The notes under the pieces were generated by a model. The model was not told where the DNA came from. It saw nothing but the letters and a program-made list of their open reading frames with translations, and made no database searches. The position numbers and the translations under genes are program-made. This document shows positions 17,147 to 25,401 of a stretch of 27,002 bases of DNA, piece by piece. The stretch is from an uncultured Clostridia bacterium (GTDB taxonomy: Bacteria; Bacillota; Clostridia; TANB77; CAG-508), in contig CANRFX010000008.1 of the NCBI GenBank assembly GCA_947629995.1, forward strand, positions 1 through 27,002, read 5' to 3'. Numbering within the stretch: the first letter of the stretch is position 1; the number at the start of each line of letters is the position of its first letter.

Positions 17147-18926
17147 ATGAGAGCATTTTATTTTATGTGCTTTGGAATTTTTATGTTTTTATTTATGATT
17201 TTTTTCATTTATTCAATATATAAAATTTCTAAAGTAAAAATAAATAAAAAAGATATAATAATTTTTACAATATTTGCATTGACAGGATTAGCAATTTTTT
17301 CTATTGTGGTTATAACTAGAAAAAATCCATATATATGGGATTATTCATATTATTATACAAAACAATTAGACTTTTTAGAAATATTACATGATAATCGGTT
17401 TCAAGGACTTCCTTTGGACTTTCGTAAGAACTACATATAATGATGATTATGGTGGATTTTTACTTGCTTTCATCAGTTATCCATTTAGTTTAACAAATAA
17501 ATCTGGTGCAGCTTTCCAAATAACATTTTATATAACAATAATAATTCCATTGATTTTTATTTTATATGTTTATTTTAAAAAGTTAATGGAAATAGCAAAA
17601 GTAGAGAAAAATAAAACTTTTATAACAGTTGCATGTATGTGTTTAGCAATAGGATTTACATTATTATATAAATCAGCAATTGAAGGTCAACCTGACATAA
17701 TTGGCCTTATATATGTAGCATCAATTATTTTATTAACAATAGATTATAGATTTGAAAAACTAGAAATTAAAAGGTTATTATTTTTAGCCATTTCTGTATT
17801 TTGTTTAATAATATCTAGAAGATGGTATTCTTTTTGGTTAGTTGGATATGTTTGCGCATATGCATTATATTTAATATATTATTTAATAAAAACGAAAGAT
17901 AATAAAATTAGAATAAATATTATAAAAAATGCATCAATATTTTGCATATTAACAATTGCTTTTCTAGTAATATCATTATATCCACTGATTTCAAGAATCA
18001 TAAAAAATGATTATAGCGTATCTTATGCAGCTTGGAATATTGGAGGGCTAAAAAAAGAAATAGTACTGCAATTTAAAAAATTAGGACTATTATATATTTG
18101 TGTTATGTTAGTTGGTGTTATATATGGATTAAAAAATAAAAATTTAAGAAGATTGACATTAATAACTATAATACAATACGTTATAACACTATTAGCATTT
18201 ATTCGAATTCAAAATTTAGGAGACCATCAAAGTTTAATATTAATGATGGCATATATAACATTATTTGTTTTTGGAATATTTGCAACAGAAGTAAAAATAT
18301 TTAAAAAAGACTTTTCTAAAATTGGATTAGGAATAATTACATTTATTATTTTATCAAATATGTTTGGAGCTTACACAGAAAAGATATTTTATGGTAAAAT
18401 ATTGTTTCAAAAATCAAGCTTAAAACCAATAATTCGCGAAGATTATGATACTCTTAGAGAAATGGCAGACTTTATTTTAGAAAATTGTGATGAGAAAAAT
18501 ATGGCATATATTAATGCAGCAACTCCATTATATTGTGCTAATACATTCCAATATTATTATTTACCAGATAGAAAATTAAAAAATTATATATATTATGAAT
18601 CTGCAATTGATTCTGTCCATGGATTTCCAGTTGGAGTATTAGCTTCTAAATATATATTTATATCAAATGTCAGATTAGAAGTTACTGGAGCTCAATTAGG
18701 GCATATAATACCATATATTAAAGAAACTATAGAAGATTCAGAACTTTCTTACAAGTTTAAAGCAGTAAAAGAGTTTAAAATGACTGATGAAGTTACATTT
18801 ACTGCATATGAGAGAGTGGTTCCTGTTGATATAAAAGAAATAGAGTATTATAAAGAAAAATTTAAAGAACAAAGTGAGTTTTATCCAGAATTGTTTGAAA
18901 ATAGATTAAATGAATATGAATATTAA
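17147..18926 (+). CDS. Polytopic membrane protein, GT-C glycosyltransferase-like, one CGG +1 site
   Basis: A 592-residue protein read as 17147-17395 plus 17397-18926. Two hydrophobic spans precede the shift, and about eight or nine follow between residues 100 and 435. A soluble C-terminal domain (about 440-592) begins near DYDTLREMADFILEN and ends acidic. The layout, N-terminal spans with an early charged loop (IWDYSYYYTKQLDFL) and a soluble tail, fits the large GT-C-like membrane enzymes of surface-glycan loci that use lipid-linked sugars; no specific family is assignable by eye. At CGG 17396-17398, skipping C17396 gives Gly84 (HDNGFKDFLW). The zero frame would stop at 17438-17440. AAAGGAG precedes the ATG. 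Its position inside the rhamnose operon suggests a role in rhamnan assembly or decoration (inference). Confidence 0.8.
17396..17399 (+). other. CGG +1 frameshift site 6 (AAT-C-GGT, membrane protein Gly84)
   Basis: In-frame CGG after CAT GAT AAT. Skipping C17396 restores a 510-residue open frame beginning GFKDFLW. The zero frame gives RFQGLPL and stops at 17438-17440. Confidence 0.85.
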
Positions 18927-18960
18927 TTTTGACAAAACAGTAGAAGAAAAGGAGAAAAAA

Positions 18961-19542
18961 ATGGGAAAATTTAAAAAAACAGAGACTTCAATAGAAGGTG
19001 TATGTATAGTAGAACCAACTGTATTTGGAGATAACAGAGGATATTTCATGGAAACATACAGTAAAGAAGATTTTAAAGAATTAGGATTAAACTATGAATT
19101 TGTACAAGATAATCAATCTAAATCAAAAAAAGGAGTTTTAAGAGGCTTACATTTTCAAAAAGAAAACACTCAAGCAAAACTTGTAAGAGTAATAAAAGGA
19201 GAAGTTTTTGATGTAGCAGTAGACTTAAGACCAAATAGTAAAACTTATGGAAAATGGGAAGGTGTAATACTTTCAGAAGAAAATAAAAAAATGTTTATGA
19301 TTCCAAGAGGATTTGCACATGGATTTTTAGTATTATCAGAAGAAGCAGAATTTACTTATAAATGTGATGATATATATAATCATGAAGCAGAAGGAGGTCT
19401 TGCTTGGAATGACCCAGATGTTGCAATAAAATGGCCTTTTGAAAATATAAAGATATCAGATTTATTAACATCTGAAAAAGATAGCAAATGGCCAAGTTTA
19501 AAAGAATTAAAAAATACAGATTTGTTTAAAAATTTAAAATGA
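18961..19542 (+). CDS. rfbC: dTDP-4-dehydrorhamnose 3,5-epimerase
   Basis: Third step of the dTDP-L-rhamnose pathway. The 193-residue cupin enzyme shows VFGDNRGYFMETY (21-33), RGLHFQ with catalytic His64, GEVFDVAVDLR (80-90), IPRGFAHGF (114-122) and FTYKC with the active-site Tyr133. The ATG at 18961 has a good AAAGGAG. An earlier in-frame ATG at 18910 overlaps the end of the upstream gene and would add a non-family N-terminus, so it is rejected. rfbB follows after 16 bases. There is no CGG in phase. Confidence 0.95.
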   Translation: MGKFKKTETSIEGVCIVEPTVFGDNRGYFMETYSKEDFKELGLNYEFVQDNQSKSKKGVLRGLHFQKENTQAKLVRVIKGEVFDVAVDLRPNSKTYGKWEGVILSEENKKMFMIPRGFAHGFLVLSEEAEFTYKCDDIYNHEAEGGLAWNDPDVAIKWPFENIKISDLLTSEKDSKWPSLKELKNTDLFKNLK

Positions 19543-19558
19543 GAAAGGATATAAGAAT

Positions 19559-20525
19559 ATGAAAAATGTAATGGTAACAGGAGCTGCAGGCTTTATAGGA
19601 GCAAACTTTGCAGAATATTTTGTAAACAAACATCCAGACTATAAAGTAGTTGTTGTTGATAAATTAACTTATGCAGGAAATTTAGATAATTTAAAAAAAG
19701 TAAAAGATAAAATAGAATTTGAACAAGCAGATATATGTGATTTTAATAAAATGAAAGAAATTTTCGATAAATACGATATTAATGGTGTAATTCATTTTGC
19801 AGCAGAATCACATGTTGACAATAGCATAAAAAATCCATTTATATTTACACAAACAAACGTAATAGGTACTCATACTTTGCTAGAAACTGCAAAACAAAAA
19901 TGGGGAGAAGGAAGCGAAAATAAATTTGTTCATATTTCAACAGATGAAGTTTATGGTTCTCTTGGAGAAGAAGGATATTTTACTGAAAAATCTCCAATAA
20001 AACCAAGTAGTCCTTATTCTTCTTCAAAAGCAAGTTCAGATTTAATAGCACTTGCTTATAAAGAAACATATAAAATGAATGTTAATGTAACAAATTGTTC
20101 TAACAATTATGGACCATATCAACACAACGAAAAATTAATACCACATATGATAAAATTAGCTCAAAAAAATAAAAAATTACCAGTTTATGGAGAAGGCTTA
20201 AATATCAGAGATTGGTTATACGTAGAAGATCATTGCGAAGCAATTGATTTAGTTTTTCATAAAGGAGTTGCGGGAGAAAGATATAACATTGGTGGACACA
20301 ATGAAAAAAGAAATATTGAAATTGTAAAATTGATTTTAAAAAGATTAGGAAAATCAGAAGATTTAATTGAACATGTAACTGACAGAAAAGGTCATGATTA
20401 TCGCTATGCTATCGACCCTACAAAAATTAGTACAGAACTTCGGTTGGTTACCAAAAACAAAATTTGAAGATGGCATTGTAAAAACCATTGATTGGTATTT
20501 AGAAAATCCCGAATGGCTGAAATGA
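19559..20525 (+). CDS. rfbB: dTDP-glucose 4,6-dehydratase, one CGG +1 site near the C-terminus
   Basis: Second step of the dTDP-L-rhamnose pathway, NAD-dependent. Read as 19559-20440 plus 20442-20525, it gives 321 residues, normal for the family: GAAGFIG (8-14), AAESHVDNSI (81-90), STDEVYG (127-133), catalytic YSSSK (153-157) and NNYGPYQ. After the shift at Gly295 comes GWLPKTKFEDGI and a tail ending WYLENPEWLK, the standard RfbB ending. Zero-frame reading instead gives RLVTKNKI and stops at 20465-20467. Both products would keep the active site, but the unshifted one lacks the conserved last 27 residues. GAAAGGA precedes the ATG. It closes the rhamnose operon. Confidence 0.94.
20441..20444 (+). 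other. CGG +1 frameshift site 7 (CTT-C-GGT, RfbB Gly295)
   Basis: In-frame CGG after ACA GAA CTT. Skipping C20441 gives LGWLPKTKFEDGI, the conserved RfbB C-terminal motif. The zero frame stops at 20465-20467. The downstream part is only 28 codons, easily missed by gene callers. Confidence 0.92.
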
Positions 20526-20563
20526 AATTGTAATATAAAAGTTACAAAAAAGACATATTTAAA

Positions 20564-20627
20564 TCCCTTAAAAATATTCCATTTTTCAACATAATGTGAT
20601 AAAATATGAATATGGGTAATTAAGGGA
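20564..20627 (+). repeat. Inverted repeat whose right arm covers the ribosome binding site of the RICIN-glucosaminidase gene
   Basis: TCCCTTAA (20564-20571) and TTAAGGGA (20620-20627) are perfect 8-base inverted copies 48 bases apart. The right arm overlaps the AAGGGAGG ribosome binding site. In a transcript reading through from rfbB they could pair and mask it. Confidence 0.5.
20597..20605 (+). promoter_or_regulatory. Possible extended -10 promoter of the RICIN-glucosaminidase gene
   Basis: TGA-TAAAAT (20597-20605) resembles the TGA-TATGAT elements before rfbD and prs. The -35 region (TTCCAT, 20577-20582) is poor. Transcription would begin near 20612 and include the ribosome binding site at 20622-20629. 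Confidence 0.45.
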
Positions 20628-20639
20628 GGCGGAAGATAA

Positions 20640-23073
20640 ATGAAAAATAATAAAAAATATAGATTAATAATAGTATTAATTTTGCTTACTTTATTACAAG
20701 TATGCTTATTTAATACTATTATTTCATTGGCGCAAGAAACTTCTACATCTCAAGTTATTGAAGATGGTACATATTTTATAAAATCAATTATTGATGAAAA
20801 TTATGTTTTAGATATAGAAGGAGCATCAAGTTCTAATCTAGCAAATGTGGAATTGTTTGAATATAATGGACAAGAAAACCAACAATTTAAAATTAAACAT
20901 GTAGGAAATGGATATTACCAAATAATTGCTGTACATTCAAACAAAGTACTAGACGTAGAGGCATGTAAAAAAGAAAACGAAACAAATGTTGAACAATTTA
21001 GTGAAAACATTCCATTAACATCAAACCAAAAATGGAAAATTCAGAAAAATACAGATGGAACATATTCATTTATTTCAGAATGTAATGGATTATATTTAGA
21101 TATATATCAAGCAAAAGCACAAAACAAGGTAAATATTCAAGTATATGAGGGACATAATGGAATAGGACAAAAATTTAAATTTGAAAAAGTTAATAATACA
21201 ACAATTCCTGAAACTAATACAGGTACAGGACAAGATATTGATCAAGGTACAAGTCAAGGAGGTTCAGAAGGGCAAGAAAACCAAATAGTAGAAAATGGTG
21301 TTTATTCTATTGTAAGTGCTATTTCAGATAATTTTGTGCTTGATGTAAAAGGCGGTTCAAAAGCAGATTGTGCTAATATCCAAATATATGAAAAACAAGC
21401 TGTAAATAGAGAAAAATTTAAATTAGAATATTTAAAAGATGGTACATATAAGATAACATCTGTAAATTCAAATAAAGTTTTAGATGTACAAAATGATGGA
21501 AGAGTAAATGAAACTAATGTATGCCAATTTACACCTCGTAATCCTATTTCTGATAATGAAAAGTGGATTATCAAAAATGCAGGAGGAGGATATTATTATA
21601 TAATTTCCAAAGCAAGCGGATTATATTTAGACATATATAATGCAGAAGCAAAAAATGGAGCAAATGTGCAAATATATGAAGGACATGAAGGAATAGGACA
21701 AAAATTCAAATTTATCCAACCACTAGATTTATTAGGTTCAATTGATACAAATAAATATCCAGGATACAAAGAAAAAATAAAAGCTTTAATGGATGCTCAT
21801 CCAGCTTGGAATTTTGAATTATTATACACTGGGCTAAAATTTGATGATGTTATAACAGGAGAAACATCACTACATTCTAGAAATTTAGTACCAAAAAATT
21901 ATGGTGGAGAGTGGATTTGCCAGGTTTGTGGAACAAAATTATATGATAGTGGCTGGTATTGCGCATCTCGGTAAAGCAGTAGCATATTATATGGATCCAA
22001 GAAACTTTTTAACAGATTCAGGAGTATTCCAATTCCAAAATGTCAATGAATATGTAGAAGGGGTATGCTCATTAGAAGGAATTCAATCAAAAGTAAAAGG
22101 AACATTTTTACAAGATTATGCTTCTTCAATTGATAATGCTTGTAAAAATCAAGATGTAAATCCTTATTACATAATATCAAGGGTACTTCAAGAACAAGGA
22201 GCAAGTGGAACAACAATTGGAAAAGGTATGGATGGTGGAGATGGAAGAACATACTATAATCCATTCAATATTGGAGCATCAGGAAATGGATATTCACAAA
22301 TTTATGCAAATGCTTTAGCTACAGCTAAATCATATGGATGGGATTCAATGCAAAAAGCATTAGAAGGAGGAATAACCTTCTGTAAGAAAAATTGGTTAGA
22401 AAATTACCAAAACACTTTATATCAAAATAAATTTGATATTGATACAAGAAGTGGAGGAGGATTATATACTCACCAATATATGCAAAATTTAATGGCAGCA
22501 TATAGTGAAGCATCAACATTAAGAAGTATGTATGCAAATACTGGAAAAATAGAGTCTAACTTTACTTTTATAATACCAATGTATGAAAACATTAATGCAA
22601 CAATATCACAAATACCAGTTAATAACCAAGAAACATCACCAATAGATGTTCAAGTAACAGCACCAAGTGGTTTGTGGCTAAGAGAAGGAGCAAGTACAGA
22701 CTCTAATAAAATAAGATTACTTTCATGTGGAGAAACAATTCTTTCTGTACAAAGAGGAATTAATAGTAATTGGCATAAGGTAATTGCAAAAGACGGACAA
22801 ATTGGATATATGTCAGGAGATTATTTGCAACAAATTAATGATCAAACAAATTGTACTTACACAGCAAGAGTAAAAACAAATGATGGAGATGGATGTAAAG
22901 TAAGAGTTGGACCAAGTACATCATTAGATATGATAACAGCAATAGCAGATGGAGTTGAGGTAACTGTTATAAATGAAGGAACTTACAACAATATAAACGG
23001 ATACGATTGGAGTAGAATTAGATTATCTACAGGGCAACAAGGATTTATGCCAGCTAGATTTCTAGCAAGATAA
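20640..23073 (+). CDS. Secreted RICIN-glucosaminidase-SH3 cell-wall hydrolase, one CGG +1 site
   Basis: An 810-residue exported autolysin-like protein, read as 20640-21968 plus 21970-23073. It has a signal peptide (about 1-32), a RICIN-like trefoil (about 45-185), a Gly/Gln/Ser linker (187-215) and a second trefoil (215-365). A catalytic region (about 370-660) resembles LytD-type N-acetylglucosaminidases: YPGYKEKIKALMDAHPAW, a Cys cluster C427, C430, C441, then YYMDPRNFL, ISRVLQEQGASG with a likely catalytic Glu, and YYNPFNIGASG. Two bacterial SH3-like domains follow (about 672-730 and 740-810). The shift inserts Gly444 (WYCAS-G-KAVAYYMDP). In the zero frame the next codon after CGG is TAA (21972-21974), which would remove the whole hydrolase core. 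AAGGGAGG precedes the ATG. The trefoils resemble those of the RICIN-GH25 protein, so both hydrolases may bind the same surface glycan (inference). Confidence 0.88.
21969..21972 (+). other. CGG +1 frameshift site 8 (TCT-C-GGT, glucosaminidase Gly444)
   Basis: In-frame CGG after TGC GCA TCT. Skipping C21969 gives ASGKAVAYYMDP and 367 further codons. The zero frame reads CGG TAA, an immediate stop. Confidence 0.9.
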
Positions 23074-23094
23074 AATAAAAAGGAAAAAATAAAT

Positions 23095-23772
23095 ATGAGA
23101 AAACAAAACAAGATTATAATTTTATTTGTTATTACATTAATTGTATTAAATATTATATGTATTGGAAAAGCATATGCAGACCATAATAGTAGTAAGGGAT
23201 TTGCAGAATATGACGATGCAAAAGCAGAAGAAGAAAATCGAACAATGTTAGAAGAACAACAAAAAGAAATTAAAGAATCTGAAGGTAAATCTTCTAATAA
23301 TTATTTAGATAAACTAGAAGTAGAAGGATATGAATTAACACCTAAATTTGATAAACAGACAGTAGAATATACATTAAATGGAGTTACAGTAGGTAGTCAA
23401 ATAAATATTGTAGCAACTCCAAATGATGCGAAAGCAACAGTACAAGGTGCAGGAAAAGTTAAGATAGAAGAAAACCAAGAACAAATTAGAATTGATGTAA
23501 TAGCACAAACAGGTACAGTAAGGACTTATATAATACATTTGAATGTACAGGAAAAACAAGAGCAACAAAATATAGCTCAAGAACCAATGGAATTAGAAAG
23601 TATAGAAACTAATAGTAGTGATATAGATAATACTAATAGTAGTAATAGTAACAATAGTCAAAACTCATCAATAATTATGTATATAGTAATTGCTATAATA
23701 GTTATCATGGCTGTTCTAGGTATCATAACATTAATTATAAAAAACAAAAAAAATAATGGAAAACATTATTAA
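23095..23772 (+). CDS. Membrane-anchored protein with cadherin-like beta-sandwich domain
   Basis: A 225-residue surface protein: signal peptide (about 1-28, ending AYA), a Glu/Lys-rich stretch (34-65), then a beta-sandwich domain (about 66-152) with LDKLEVEGYELTPKF, TVEYTLNGV and a final TVRTYIIHL. This is the typical pattern of the cadherin-like (PF12733-type) domain often found in clostridial wall proteins. An Asn/Ser-rich linker follows, then one membrane span (about 194-216) and a short Lys-rich cytoplasmic tail. It follows the RICIN-glucosaminidase gene by 21 bases with AAAAGGA, so it is probably co-expressed and may be an accessory to the hydrolase. A terminator follows directly. There is no CGG in the gene. 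Confidence 0.8.
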   Translation: MRKQNKIIILFVITLIVLNIICIGKAYADHNSSKGFAEYDDAKAEEENRTMLEEQQKEIKESEGKSSNNYLDKLEVEGYELTPKFDKQTVEYTLNGVTVGSQINIVATPNDAKATVQGAGKVKIEENQEQIRIDVIAQTGTVRTYIIHLNVQEKQEQQNIAQEPMELESIETNSSDIDNTNSSNSNNSQNSSIIMYIVIAIIVIMAVLGIITLIIKNKKNNGKHY

Positions 23773-23779
23773 AAATATT

Positions 23780-23818
23780 AGGGATGTTCGTAAAAAATTT
23801 TGAGAACATCTCTTTTTT
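23780..23818 (+). terminator. Rho-independent terminator
   Basis: A 10-base stem, AGGGATGTTC (23780-23789) with GAACATCTCT (23804-23813) including one G-U pair, has a 14-base loop and a T-run at 23813-23818. It ends the hydrolase operon seven bases after the stop codon. Confidence 0.85.
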
Positions 23819-23873
23819 ATTGTTACAGTTCAGACATTAATTTACAAATATTTCATAAAAAACAGAAAAAATG

Positions 23874-23902
23874 TGTACATTTTATTTATTTTATGATATG
23901 AT
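23874..23902 (+). promoter_or_regulatory. Promoter of prs
   Basis: TGTACA (23874-23879), a 17-base spacer and an extended -10 TGA-TATGAT (23894-23902, hexamer 23897-23902). It is well placed to start near 23909, just upstream of AAAGGTGG (23918-23925). Confidence 0.75.
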
Positions 23903-23940
23903 GAGCAAGAAATAAAGTAAAGGTGGTGTTATTAAATACA

Positions 23941-24887
23941 ATGAATAATATAAAAATATTTGCATGTCCAACAGCAGAAAAATTTACACAAGAAATATGT
24001 GATAATTTAGGTATAGAAATGGGAAAAATTTATCACCAAAAATTTAAAAATGATAATAACTTTGTACAAATATTAGAAACAGTAAGGCAAAAAGATGTAT
24101 ATATTGTGCAAACTACACAGCCACCAGTAAATGAAAGAATTATGGAATTATTAATAACAATTGATGCTATAAAAAGAGCATCTGCTAAAAACATTAATAT
24201 TGTTTTACCTTATTTTCCATATTCAAGATCAGATAAAAAAGACCAACCACGTGTGCCAATAACTGCAAAATTAATGGCACAACTTTTAGAAGCAGCGCGG
24301 TGCAACAAGAGTAATTACATGCGATTTACACAATCCAGCTATACAAGCATATTTTAATGTTAATTGCGATAGATTAACAGCAGAATACTTATTAGAAGAA
24401 TATTTTAAAGAAAAAAATTTAGATGATATGGTAATAGTAGCAACAGATGCAGGAAGTTCTAAAAAAGCTTATAAATATTCAGAATTTTTTAAATGTCCAA
24501 TTGCATTAGTTGATAAAAGAAGAGAAGGAAATGATGATAGAGCAATTGCAAGCACAATAATACGGTGACGTAAAAGATAAAAATGCAATTATTTTTGATG
24601 ATGAAATTGATACAGCGGGTTCTATAATCGAAACAGTAAAAGTATTAGAAAAATTTGGTGCAAAAAATATTTATGCTGGATGCACGCATGGAGTTTTATC
24701 AGGTCCAGCAATTGAAAGAATAAAAAATTCAGCAATTAAAGAATTAGTTGTAACAAATACTGTTCCAATTACACCAGAAAAACAAATTAACCAAATAACA
24801 GTATTATCAATAGCACCATTATTTGCAGCAACGATAAAAAGAATTAATGAAGAAAGACCTTTAGGAGAAGTATATAATGATATGTAA
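23941..24887 (+). CDS. prs: Ribose-phosphate pyrophosphokinase (PRPP synthetase), two CGG +1 sites
   Basis: Makes PRPP from ribose-5-phosphate and ATP for nucleotide, His and Trp synthesis. Read as 23941-24297, 24299-24562 and 24564-24887, it gives 314 residues, the normal family length. Motifs: YFPYSRSDKKDQP (91-103), then Gly120 in EAAGATRVITCDLH (catalytic His130 region), then Gly208 in IIGDVKDKNAIIF followed by the PRPP-binding loop DDEIDTAGS (219-227). Both junction glycines sit at conserved positions with no gain or loss of residues. Zero-frame reading stops at 24355-24357 after the first site, and directly after the second (CGG TGA, 24566-24568). The ATG at 23941 is chosen as the family-like start; its ribosome binding site AAAGGTGG is rather far (15 bases), and GTG at 23923 or 23926 is possible. 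It has its own promoter. No other prs is visible in the window. Confidence 0.94.
24298..24301 (+). other. CGG +1 frameshift site 9 (GCG-C-GGT, Prs Gly120)
   Basis: In-frame CGG after GAA GCA GCG. Skipping C24298 gives AAGATRVITCDLH, conserved in PRPP synthetases. The zero frame stops at 24355-24357. Confidence 0.94.
24563..24566 (+). other. CGG +1 frameshift site 10 (ATA-C-GGT, Prs Gly208)
   Basis: In-frame CGG after ACA ATA ATA. Skipping C24563 gives IIGDVKDKNAIIFDDE, leading into the PRPP loop. In the zero frame the very next codon is TGA. Confidence 0.94.
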
Positions 24888-24898
24888 GGAAGTAAAAA

Positions 24899-25396
24899 AT
24901 GAAAAAGCAGAAAATAGAAAAAGTTAAATTAAATGAAGTAAACTTAAAAAATTTAAATTTTAAAATGCTAATTGGATTATATTTGCAATATAAAGAAGTA
25001 TTAAATTACCTGATTTTTGGAGTATTAACTACAGTTGTAAATTTTGTATCTTATTTTTTATTTGCAAGACTAATAAGAATAGACGAAGTAATTAGCAGTG
25101 GCCTATCATGGTTTTGTTCTGTACTATTTGCATATGTTACAAACAAATTATTTGTTTTTGAAAGTGATACTAAAACTATAAAGGCATTTTTATTAGAAAT
25201 GGGTTCATTTTTTCTAGCAAGAGTAGTTTCAGGAATTTTATGTGATGTAGGAACCTTTGCATTAATGGTAAAAGTATTCAATATAAATGACATTGTGGCA
25301 AAAATTGTAACACAAATAATGGTAGTAATATTAAATTATATACTTAGTAAATTTTTTATTTTTAAAAAAAACAATAATTGTAAAAAGGAAGTGTAA
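24899..25396 (+). CDS. GtrA-family membrane protein (lipid-linked sugar flippase candidate)
   Basis: A 165-residue protein with an N-terminal Lys-rich cytoplasmic stretch and four hydrophobic spans. It shows the GtrA signatures LNYLIFGVLTTVVNFVSYF at the first span, AYVTNKLFVFES between spans two and three, and NYILSKFFIFKK at the end. GtrA proteins are thought to flip undecaprenyl-phosphate-linked sugars made by a GtrB-type GT2. Such a GT2 follows directly (25402), and a membrane GT-C-like gene comes after it, so a three-part sugar-decoration cassette is likely. AAGGAAG precedes the ATG, 11 bases after the prs stop. There is no CGG in the gene. Confidence 0.9.
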   Translation: MKKQKIEKVKLNEVNLKNLNFKMLIGLYLQYKEVLNYLIFGVLTTVVNFVSYFLFARLIRIDEVISSGLSWFCSVLFAYVTNKLFVFESDTKTIKAFLLEMGSFFLARVVSGILCDVGTFALMVKVFNINDIVAKIVTQIMVVILNYILSKFFIFKKNNNCKKEV

Positions 25397-25401
25397 TTTT
25401 T

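Noticed and set aside
20526..20560. Terminator after rfbB
   Set aside because: TTGTAA and TTACAA could pair, but an A-run rather than a T-run follows on the coding strand, so it does not fit a + strand terminator.
24563..24568. Selenocysteine or stop recoding at CGG TGA
   Set aside because: The TGA is not in the frame that carries the Prs sequence, and the other ten sites have no TGA in this position.
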